Source: Argopecten irradians
Taxonomy: Eukaryota > Mollusca > Bivalvia > Pectinida > Pectinidae
Direction: 5' to 3'
Assembly (NCBI RefSeq): GCF_041381155.1
Contig: NC_091144.1
Location: 2,976,001-3,040,000 of the forward strand
Length of the DNA stretch: 64,000 nucleotides
A model generated the notes under the pieces. The model was not told the origin of the DNA. It was given only the letters and a program-made list of their open reading frames with translations, and made no database searches. This document shows positions 43,646 to 53,215 of the stretch, one piece after another. A program made the position numbers and the translations under genes. Each line of letters opens with the position of its first letter. The first letter of the stretch is position 1.

Positions 43646-45129
43646 TCTGTCGTTAATGTTTAATCAGGAAGAGTTGTAAATATCTACGGAGATGTACACA
43701 ACACCCGCACTGGTCGAGTATCACAGCTAACCTCCGATGATCTCTGTACGGCAGGATCGTTTTACGCGCCCGCTGATTAGCGTGTATTGATGCTAATTTA
43801 TAAATGGATCAACTTTACATTACGCAATATCCCGAATATGTATATCATATCAATATGTCCTCGCGATTGGTCTGATCACATATATATGAATACCCATGCA
43901 GGTCAAGAGATATGAAGTGACCTTTGGAACCTCAGGCTATATAGGGTATATGGAGTATTGTGTCCACAATTGATGTCACTTTTTGGTCGGTGAAGTGAAT
44001 TTTATCCCCATGCAATACAGGTAAAGGCGGGATGAACCTGCCAGACTCGTGGTGTGATCGATCACAGCTCGCCGCAGTCCACCGGCAACACTAATACCGC
44101 TATAGTGTATCAACACATGCACAGCTACTGCGTGGTATACACACGTGTAGTGTGTCACGTAATTATACTCAGATAACGTCAGAGCGAATAGCTTTTTAAA
44201 TATTAACTAATATCTCTGTTGAACATACAACACAATAAATGAACATTTATATCACAGGGTTGTATATTACAATATGCATCAAGTTGCTAGGCATAGTTTG
44301 ACACTTCGCCATGCGGAGTGCTTACATGCACTTTGACCCCATATTGCTGTGGTAGATACTACTCTCCGGATCGAGAATCCGGACAGCTCTGGTTACGATA
44401 CAACATCAGTGTATCATTTAGATTGTTAAGGTCCGTTCGCTCCTGGGCTCATGGGTCCCAATGAGTTAACTATGGAGGTCTAAGGGATCCAACATTTGCT
44501 AGCGAAGAGAAAGCTTTCGTTTCAGAATATTTCATTGTCATATGTTAAGACAATTGAATAAGACAATTGCCAACACGCATAAAAAGACAAGCTCTATGCC
44601 TAAGGGGAAGGGTGTATTGAGGTTGTGTTGTGATAAGTACACTCCCATTAACTTTCTTCCATATATGTTACATTGAATAACTCTTGAACTATGTCAAGCC
44701 TCACAAATATATAGAATCAATAGATCTATATAAAATATAGCCATAACATTAAGTATGTCACAGTAAATAGTTACAAACTGATGAGACCAATGCAAGCAGA
44801 TGGAATTGAAATGAAAATACAGTATTTCAAATTCGCCTATGATCAGGATTCTTCTTAAGAATGGAAAAGAAAGAAACGTGAATTTTGCAAATAACGAACT
44901 CTCGACCCACCATTCTAACAATTAGTGTAAGAAAAACATAACTCTACAGTCATAGACATTGAGGTTCAATGAAGCCAATCTCTTAGAAAATGGAAAATCT
45001 CATTGGAAGTTATAGTCTGATATTGTATCATTCATCACTAGCCTCAAAGACAAAACGCAACATACAACAAGAAAACACAGGAACGGGTTCTATACAAGAC
45101 AACTATGCCAATTGAAACCTACGTGTAAA
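43646..45129. other. Upstream of the desaturase; no gene seen
   Basis: Should include the desaturase promoter and 5' UTR. No ORF of note; motifs were not distinctive enough to call. Confidence 0.4.
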
Positions 45130-45419
45130 TAGCACTGTTTTAAATACTAAGGAAGACGGTTTACTAAATAAGATGGGTGAACTAGAGAATGTAATCAACA
45201 TAGTTACGATATCGTCGTCGCAATAACTGAAATACTTCCAGAACACTAGGAATAATATTCAAATTCCGCAGGTCGAAACCAAGCTACCAACTGAAAATCG
45301 TCAAGGATTTTATTAGGTTTAGGTTACCGCAAAATACTAGCCTAGATCAAATCTGATTGGCATTTAATCCTGTTAAAAACCCAATACAGAATATAGAAAA
45401 TTTGAAAGCAGTACTGGAT
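45130..45419 (+). pseudogene. Decayed LINE, left part (endonuclease region)
   Basis: Plus-strand translation, with many stops and frame changes, resembles a non-LTR retrotransposon endonuclease start: an ELENVINIV-like segment, then AITEILP around 45,225-45,240. The continuation lies at 50,661, beyond the inserted Gypsy element. Similarity was judged by eye, so the boundaries are approximate. Confidence 0.5.
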
Positions 45420-45422
45420 CTA
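45391..45422. repeat. 32-bp direct repeat flanking the second Gypsy element, left copy
   Basis: ATATAGAAAATTTGAAAGCA plus GTACTGGATCTA, identical to 50,629-50,660. It abuts the truncated left LTR, sharing the three bases CTA with it. Confidence 0.95.
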
Positions 45423-45898
45423 CTTTTATTTTGTATACGTTATATTTTAGTGCGCGTTCGCGTATGGTCCGTGTAGCGATAGTCGCGGGTCGCGGATACG
45501 CAATGCGACAAGATCGTTGGCGCGCGCGCGGAAAAGGCACGTGTAAGTGAGAGCGATGAGTTATGTGAATGTGACGTAATGTGTATGTCAATCATATTTG
45601 TGTCCTTATATGGTATTAGTCTATTGTCTACGTCGAGTGAATGTTGGGTAGTTTATCTGGGGTATTGGTCACTTGGGGTTTGGATGACCAAGAGGCAACA
45701 TCGATCTCTAGTAGATGAACTGATTGCAGACTCATAGGAAATTAGCCCAATACATAATTTATAAAACGAGTGGTTTGAGCTCGTCGGACGACGGTCCGGT
45801 GAAACCCTCTTCACACTGAAGAGGGTATTATTTTAATGAATAAATGAAGTGAACCCGACAACAGCATTGGTGTCTTCCTTGAAACCATAGCTACTACA
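45420..45898 (+). repeat. Left LTR, 5'-truncated by 18 bp
   Basis: Corresponds to 50,150-50,628 of the right LTR. Contains TATAAAA (45,760-45,766) and AATAAA (about 45,838). Because the U3 terminus (TGTAGTAG) is gone, the integrase-recognised end is missing. Confidence 0.92.
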
Positions 45899-47440
45899 TT
45901 GGCGCCCATGTATCGTTGGATTGATGACCTTTGTGTACTGCCAGTCGACACGCATGACGGGATACGTTGTGATTCCTACCAAGTAGAATAGCGACCTTGA
46001 AGGCCCGACAGGTAAAGTCACCTGTGTATACCTATCGACGATTCACCTGGTGAATGAATGAATGGATTTCCATTGTGTATGTTTGTGTATCGGAAAGACA
46101 CGCGTCTACGTTTGAACGACCTACAGATGACCTTGACCAGCGAGTGCGCGTGTACGGCACGTTTCCTATATGTGCGTATCTATAGTGAATTCTAAAGCTG
46201 AAAGTGAATGGATAAGAACTGGACGAAGGAATATCCGGAGGAGACCGTACACGGTAAATGACATTTGTGTACCACTGACTTTTCATATATCTTGCTATAA
46301 ATCTTGTGCTTCTTCTGTGATCTTCAGTTAAAAAGTGTAAATTGACATTCTGTATTTCACAAAAGTTTTTTTTTCTCTTGATAACGTTGTTCTAAAATTT
46401 GTGAATATTTACTTGATTTCAACTACCGATTCAGTATTTTTATTATTTTCGTTCGTTGTCATAAGATGTGTATTTTCTAAATTTGTATTTCCGGTTGTGA
46501 ACTTCCTGTTTATGTACTTCCGGTTATTCTGTACTTGTGGCATATTAGTTCCGGTAACTTTTTGACATTTTTTTTTAGATATAAAAAATACTTGCTTTCA
46601 GAATCTTGTTTATTTTCACGATAGTATATTAGTATGGAGTAATTGATTATTTTTTTTTGCTGTTACACGAGTTTATTGGATACTTATTTAATTTAGATTT
46701 TTGTTTGCTACAATTACTTGGTTTTGTTTGCGAGCGAATTAATTATTTTTTTTTTGCATTGAAGTTTAGATACTTTTGTTTTGTTGGTACATTTATATTT
46801 TGGTTGTCGCTGTGTACTTTGCTAAAAATCACTCGTCTCTGATATTTGTTTTTTTTCTTTTTGCCGCATTTTTTTTTTTTACTTTAACATTTGTTAGGAT
46901 TGTTTGCTTCTAAACTTAGTTTTTTTTATTTTAATCTTTTCGGACCATTTGTGCCATAGGTGTACTTGTTTTTTTTTCTCTGCCGCTTTTCGCTAGTTTA
47001 TTTTTTTTTACACTTAGGAGTTAGCATGTAGGATAGTTTGTTGTTGTTTTTTTTTTCAGTGGAATTTATAATTTTTTTTTTCTTTTGTGGGAACTTACTG
47101 GGTCAATGTTGGTGTGTTCTATGTTATATGTACGGAGTGAATCTTTCTGCATTTATGTTGAGTATATGAGTGTGCGTTAGGTGCTATTTTTGCTATTTTG
47201 GATTGACGCTTCGGTCTCGTACGCGTGTTGCATATATATTGACTGCGCGCGATCGTGTATATATGTTTTTTTTTAGTTGCTTTGGATGTTGCTGACTTGG
47301 CTGGATATATTCAGTAAGTGTTTACATCTATGAGGACAAGAGTAGAATACTTGTTCCGTGTTTGGTAAGGACACGTAGATGATACTGGTGTTTGTTTGCT
47401 TTAGCATTTTATTATTTTGTTTATGTTGTAACCCTTGCTT
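45899..47440 (+). other. Leader of the deleted Gypsy element, T-rich
   Basis: Begins with the primer-binding site. It has no gag-like ORF. From about 46,360 to 47,300 it is dominated by T8-T12 runs. The deletion junction with pol lies near 47,455-47,480, just before AFQSLKDALC. Confidence 0.6.
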
Positions 47441-49353
47441 TGTTATGTCGGATTCAAAAGAGAAACTCGCTCCAGGCTACTGCATTTCAGAGTCTGAAGG
47501 ATGCACTGTGCAACCCACCTGTCCTTGGTTATGCTAATTACAGCCGGCCGTTTGAGCTGCACACGGATGCGAGTACCCAGGGACTAGGAGCTGTTCTTTA
47601 TCAAGAGCAGGATGGACATTTGAGACCTATTTGCTACGCCAGCCGAGGATTAGGTAAATCGGAAAGGAATTACCCAGCTCATAAACTGGAGTTCTTGGCG
47701 TTGAAATGGGCTATTACGGAGAAGTTTCATGATCATTTATATGGACAGAAATTTACAGTTTTAACGGACAACAACCCTTTGACCTACGTCCTATCTAAGG
47801 CTAAGCTTGATGCGACGGGGCATAGATGGCTGTCCGCTTTATCAGCATACAACTTCGAGATAAAGTATCGACCAGGAAGGAACAATGCCGATGCGGATGC
47901 TTTGTCACGACTTCCGGGATGTAGCATTTCGGCAGAGTCTGTGCAAGCAGTGTGTAAGGGAGCAGTTACCTGTAGTGGACCCTTGGTAGAATGTTTGAGT
48001 TTGTCAGCAGAGGCATTGGATACATTTGAAGTTGAAGACGAACATGGTTTCCGCACGATGACAGCACGTGAATGGAGAAAGTTACAGGCAGATGATGATG
48101 TCATTGGGGAATGGTTGCCAGTCATAAGGCAGAACCTGAAGCCGTCACGAAAGAGGTTATCCGCTATTCCAGAGAGCGCCACCCTTAAGAGATGCTGGGA
48201 TAGCTGGAAATTGAAACGTGGTGTGCTGTATAGACACATGTCTGATGAAGAGGGCGAAGTAGACCAACTTGTACTGCCGGCTTCCATGCGCGAGCAAGTG
48301 TTGACGTCGTTACATAATGATACGGGCCACCCAGGACGCGATAGAACGTTATCATTGCTGCGGGATAGATTTTTTTGGCCTGGCATGACCAAAGACGTGG
48401 AGAAGTGGCTAAAGGAATGTCAAAGATGTCTCTTCAGGAAGTCTAAGATTGATGTCAAGGCACCGTTGGTAAGCATTGTCACCACCCAGCCCATGGACTT
48501 GGTGTGTATGGATTTCTTGAAATTGGAAGTTTCCAAAGGCGGGTTCCAGGATGTGTTGGTAATTACTGATCACTTCACGCGGTACGCTAAAGCGATACCT
48601 ACCCGTAGCCAGTCTGCTAAAGCGACTGCTGAGGCGCTTCAAGGATTTATTGAGCATTACGGAATTCCACGGAGGTTACATTCCGACCAAGGCGCTAACT
48701 TTGAGGGGAAGGTAATCGAGAGCTTATGTGACACACTACACATCGCCAAATCAAGGACGACGCCATACCACCCTAGTGGGAATGGGATGTGTGAGCGATT
48801 TAATCGGACCCTTATTGACATGTTGGGAACACTGGAGCCTCATCAAAAAAAGGATTGGAAAAGCTACGTAGGATCTCTAACGTTAGCTTATAACTGCACA
48901 AGGCACAAGACTACTGGATATTCGCCATTCCATCTAATGTTCGGACGACAACCGCGTTTACCAGTTGATCTTTTGTGTGGATTTGTTGAGGAACCTACTT
49001 CACGTTCTTTACCGGATTATATTAAGAATTTAAGGAACAGGATGTCTCATTCGTTTAGCTTGGCAAGTAAGAAGGCTCGGGAATCGCAGAGTCGACAGAA
49101 GGCAGACTACGATCTTCGTAGTAGGGAAGCCGTTTTGGAACCGGGAGACCGAGTTCTTGTCAAAGTACTGGCCTTTGAGGGACGACATAAGCTAGCGGAT
49201 CGATGGGAACCTGACGTGTACATCGTAAAAGAGTCAGCCCAATGGAGACATTCCTGTATACACAATACAGAGGGAAGACGGGAAGGGGAAATCAAAAACC
49301 CTCCATCGGAACCATCTACTTCCCATTGGAGCGATACCTGTGGAAATAGATAA
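47392..49353 (+). pseudogene. pol: Gypsy pol remnant: RNase H and integrase (frameshifted C-terminus)
   Basis: The first ~28 residues come from leader sequence. From about residue 29 it reads as the RT/RNase H junction. It continues with RNase H (HTDAS Asp59, Asp126, ADALSRLPG) and integrase with an HHCC finger (H308, H313, C343, C346) and D374, D432 and E468. Near 49,229-49,233 (about residue 613) the frame slips by one base. The expected C-terminal sequence continues in the next frame and runs into the ORF at 49,340. The family's upstream domains are absent. Confidence 0.9.
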
Positions 49354-49894
49354 GGAACCACTTCCTGAACTTCCACCTCGACCAGTTCCACGTATAAGGA
49401 GGTCGAGGCTGGAACGTGAACCACTTCGAAAGGAATCTGTGGCGGAACTCGTCGAACCACTGTCCGGGAACGATAGTAGCGACAGTTCCGATGAGGATGT
49501 TGTGGGCATGGATATTAATTCCGATGTTCAGCGGCCACCCACGCAGGATAGTATCCGGTCGAGCAATGACACGGTACATATTCCTGGACCTCGCACTGGT
49601 TTCGTTGATGTGGAAACGTCGGAATCTGAACCGGAGAATGCAGCTGCTGATGCAGTACAGGGAAATGTTAATTTGCCTGAACCGGAGATTCTAGTGCCAA
49701 GGAGATCGACAAGGAACAGACGACCGCCTAATTGGATGACCTCTGGCGAGTTTGTATGTTCACAGCAACCTGTTGAAACGGTGCCGGACTGGAAATTGAA
49801 GGCTTTATTTCTGGTGGACATGGTATCTTCAGCGTCCTTTCGGGATATGCCTTCGGCTGCTCAACAGGCAATGCTAAAAATTTTAAGCACTTAG
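49230..49894 (+). pseudogene. C-terminal tail of the same Gypsy Pol, in shifted frame
   Basis: From about 49,230 this frame carries the conserved post-integrase segment, then a Pro/Arg/Glu/Ser-rich tail with RRSTRNRRPPNWM, typical of Gypsy integrase C-termini. It ends at TAG 49,892-49,894. The first Met of the open frame (49,340) is probably not a real start. Confidence 0.75.
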
Positions 49895-50131
49895 TTTTTT
49901 TTTTTCTTTTGTCATTGGATACTTGTAACCATGTTGTAATGTTATTTTGGAAACCCTTGCGGAAGATGAGGGCATCTTCTTTACGAGCGGGGGAGTACGG
50001 GATGAATTTTGTGGCTGAAATTAAGATTTTTGTTGTATATTCTTTTATCGTATTGTAATTTCATTTATTTTTTGTTTATAGTTTGTCCTTGACATATAGA
50101 TGGGGACAGCTTCCATCTAAGGAGGGGAGAA

Positions 50132-50628
50132 TGTAGTAGTGTTATTTTACTACTTTTATTTTGTATACGTTATATTTTAGTGCGCGTTCGCGTATGGTCC
50201 GTGTAGCGATAGTCGCGGGTCGCGGATACGCAATGCGACAAGATCGTTGGCGCGCGCGCGGAAAAGGCACGTGTAAGTGAGAGCGATGAGTTATGTGAAT
50301 GTGACGTAATGTGTATGTCAATCATATTTGTGTCCTTATATGGTATTAGTCTATTGTCTACGTCGAGTGAATGTTGGGTAGTTTATCTGGGGTATTGGTC
50401 ACTTGGGGTTTGGATGACCAAGAGGCAACATCGATCTCTAGTAGATGAACTGATTGCAGACTCATAGGAAATTAGCCCAATACATAATTTATAAAACGAG
50501 TGGTTTGAGCTCGTCGGACGACGGTCCGGTGAAACCCTCTTCACACTGAAGAGGGTATTATTTTAATGAATAAATGAAGTGAACCCGACAACAGCATTGG
50601 TGTCTTCCTTGAAACCATAGCTACTACA
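50132..50628 (+). repeat. Right (3') LTR of the deleted Gypsy element
   Basis: 497 bp with 8-bp terminal inverted repeats TGTAGTAG/CTACTACA, preceded by a purine-rich tract (AAGGAGGGGAGAA). A TATAAAA lies at about 50,490 and an AATAAA near 50,567. Confidence 0.95.
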
Positions 50629-50660
50629 ATATAGAAAATTTGAAAGCAGTACTGGATCTA
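50629..50660. repeat. 32-bp direct repeat, right copy
   Basis: Identical to 45,391-45,422. Begins directly after the CTACTACA end of the right LTR and continues into the LINE relic. Confidence 0.95.
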
Positions 50661-52000
50661 GGACAACTATAAAGAAATACCATGATACATTGAGAACTAT
50701 CTTGAGTGACTTTACTCTTAAGGTTTTTAACTAGGGGAACATTACTGCCGATACTATACTGGAGAAACTCATCTAGCATCCAAATTCTTAGAACCCGTGA
50801 AAGATAATAACCGATCCCAACATATAAGAGAGTTTACAAGAATGAAAAGCAATGATCGACTATATTAGATCTAGTCCTGTCCAACGAAGAAAACCTCATC
50901 AGTGAAATCAACACATCAAGTCCCTTGGGCAATAGCGATCATATTTGTATTGATTACAACATTGATCTGGATAATACCACAAGTAACAATAAACCTACCT
51001 TGATCAACCCGATATCAGAGAAAACATTGGTGCAGTTGGCTGGAGTTCGCTTCTTAGCAACAAACCCATAATACACGTGATGCATGGGGAGATTACACTG
51101 AAATGTTTAACAAAGAAATAGAAGAAAATGTACCAGAATGTAAACAGTCTAAACAATCGGAAACCCCAAGAGTCACCGCTCTACGATTGTCACGCTGACT
51201 CGTGGGTTTCCGACGATCATGCATCAAAGAGTAAATAACTTATCGATGTAGAAGTCATGAATGCAAAGACAGCATTTGAGCAGGAAGTGGCTGACATAAC
51301 TCACATCTCAGCAAACATAAAAAGTATGGAAAAAAATATGAGAGATGCCATAGTGATTCTGAACACATGGAAACCAACAATCTTTCCAGCACAGAAAAGT
51401 TACAACATTAACATTAATATTGCTATCATTTACTTATGACTTTCAAAAGACTTTCGATACTTCCCTTCATCAGAGATTACTCCAGACATTATCTGGATAT
51501 GAAATCACGAGAAAGTATTAAATTGGATTCGGGATATTTTAACCTTGAGGAAGCAAAGGGTAGTCCTAAATGGAGAGAAATCCGACCGATTATCAGTTAC
51601 AAGTGGTATCGGTCGAGCCGATTATATTTTAGTGTGACCTACAGGGTACCAAAAGAAGTTCCAAATGCTGTTAGATGTTTCGCCGACAAAACTTTTCTCC
51701 GTAGTTAACAATACCAAACAATCAGCAGAAATTACAACATGACATCAACAACCAAATGAAATGGTCCCCGACTGGCAATTAAAATTAAATTCCAAGCAAT
51801 GAAAACATCTATGTTTAGGAAATGTAAAAGAAACGCAATTTAACAAAACATGACAATTTATTGACTCTTGCCCATTCCGTGCGTCGAACTCATCGAGAAC
51901 AATAGAATGAAGGATACTTCAATCCAATATGTCACTAAAGAGAAAGTCCTATGCGTCATCATCGACCAAAACGTGCTTGAACAGGTATTTTAAAAACTAT
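50661..52000 (+). pseudogene. Decayed LINE, right part (endonuclease end and reverse transcriptase)
   Basis: Plus-strand frames, with stops and frameshifts, show a NEENLISEINTSSPLGNSDH segment (endonuclease C-terminus, about 50,885-50,945). Reverse-transcriptase pieces follow: DFQKTFDT (about 51,438), LNWIRDILTLRKQRVVLNGE (about 51,520-51,580), VTSGI, and a degraded FADDT-like segment near 51,680. The catalytic motif is not intact. It reads as a jockey/CR1/RTE-type pol relic; the clade was not determined. Confidence 0.7.
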
Positions 52001-52860
52001 AGAAATTATAAAGAGGAAAGTAAATCTTGGCTAGTTGTGATAACGTTGAACTGTGGCGTGGAACGTAATCCGAGGTCTTGGTAGCGAAACCATGACCGGA
52101 TGATTAAAAGCTATTACTTACTTGTGGGGCTATGTGCTATTCCTTGTTGAAAAAGTGCTTGATTTAATATCGATGGCTTCTGTGCGTTGTCTCATCCAAA
52201 ATCCAAAAAGTGACTTGGGGGTAAAACTTGAACCATTGTTAACAAATCGCCAAGTCACTGCGTTGTGTGATGGTGAAGTGAACTTAAAAACATTCCGACG
52301 CCTTGATCAGCAGCTGTCTCTGTTTGTCGAGATTCTTTTCAAATGTATGGTATATATTCTTCAGTCGGAACATATCCTGTACCGGGAAAAACCGTATGTT
52401 TATCTGAATCCATATTGTGAAAAGGTGCAACTGAATCTAGTTACGTGCGACAGTTCCAGGGACAGCCCTCCATACTCCATTAGCTAGTGAATCCGTTTTG
52501 TGTGTTGCTGAAAAAATACAGTGCTATCAACTGCCATAGTTGTTCATGAAGTTTCTGGGGGATGTTCAATTGTGGTCAGCGAGTCTCGCTTTGCGACCAC
52601 GTGCAAAATTGAAAACGAGACGTCAACTTTTTAAGACGGAGCTAGACCTATCAAAAAACCATCATTGCCATTGTGAATTATTATTTCCCCTGCAAAAGTT
52701 ATTCTAATGCATCGATTTGCTTTAGATATCATATGTTAGATCACATTTGGCCGCACCAAGAACTCGTCGGGGAATAGATATCCGCATGAATACCCAAAGA
52801 GTCCAGGATGACTTGGTCCGTAAAGATCCGGTCAATCATTTCCCGATTTTAGTCCTTTAA
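52001..52860. other. No recognised gene; one unassigned 121-aa ORF
   Basis: A plus-strand ORF at 52,122-52,487 has no family I recognise and no clear start context. It may be a transposon fragment. The rest is non-coding. Confidence 0.35.
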
Positions 52861-52867
52861 TGTAGGC

Positions 52868-52892
52868 CTACTTCCGGTCTTTGACTTCCGGG
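52868..52892 (+). promoter_or_regulatory. Two ETS-type motifs upstream of RMND5
   Basis: ACTTCCGG occurs at 52,870 and 52,884, i.e. CCGGAAGT on the minus strand, about 200 bp before the RMND5 ATG. ETS/GABP sites are common in promoters of housekeeping animal genes. Function is inferred from motif and position only. Confidence 0.4.
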
Positions 52893-53079
52893 GGGGAAAA
52901 TGAAATTATTTTAAACAGGCGTTACATTTTGCCCTTTTCAAAGTAATTTAGTCACGCTTCTGTCTATGTTTTCTATGGAAATAATTCGCATTACTTAAAA
53001 TGCGAAAAATAAATGTATGATTTTTTTTGTGAAAAAAAGAACGGAAATTCACAACAAAAGGTCAAGGTTGAAAAACAAA

Positions 53080-53215
53080 ATGGAGTCTTGTAGCGCAGTT
53101 GAGAGAGAAGTTGAGAAAGTGTTTAGCAAATTCAATGGTTTGAAAGATCACTCGAGTAAAAACCTAGAAGAATTATGTAATTCAATTCAAAGTATACAGC
53201 GGGAGCTTCGTGATG
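53080..53215 (+). CDS. RMND5A: RMND5 exon 1
   Basis: The ATG (53,080) is chosen because [14 protein letters not shown] matches the family N-terminus; an upstream in-frame Met at 53,017 does not. Ends CGTGATG|GTAATC in phase 1. Confidence 0.92.

Larger units (their letters stand above)
45420..50628 (+). mobile_element. Internally deleted Ty3/Gypsy element inserted in a LINE
   Basis: The right LTR is 497 bp (50,132-50,628; TGTAGTAG...CTACTACA). The left LTR is 479 bp (45,420-45,898), lacks the first 18 bp and otherwise shows no difference by eye. The primer-binding site TTGGCGCCCA (45,899-45,908) and a polypurine tract (about 50,118-50,131) are present. Gag, protease and reverse transcriptase are missing. 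Only the end of RT, RNase H and integrase remain, after a ~1.5-kb leader that is very T-rich at 46,360-47,300. It could move only with proteins supplied by another copy. The flanks are a 32-bp direct repeat rather than a 4-6-bp target duplication. Confidence 0.92.

Noticed and set aside
47784-48392. 202-aa minus-strand ORF
   Set aside because: Shadow of the plus-strand RNase H/integrase coding region.
52122-52487. 121-aa plus-strand ORF as a new gene
   Set aside because: No recognised family, splice context or neighbours; listed only as unassigned sequence.
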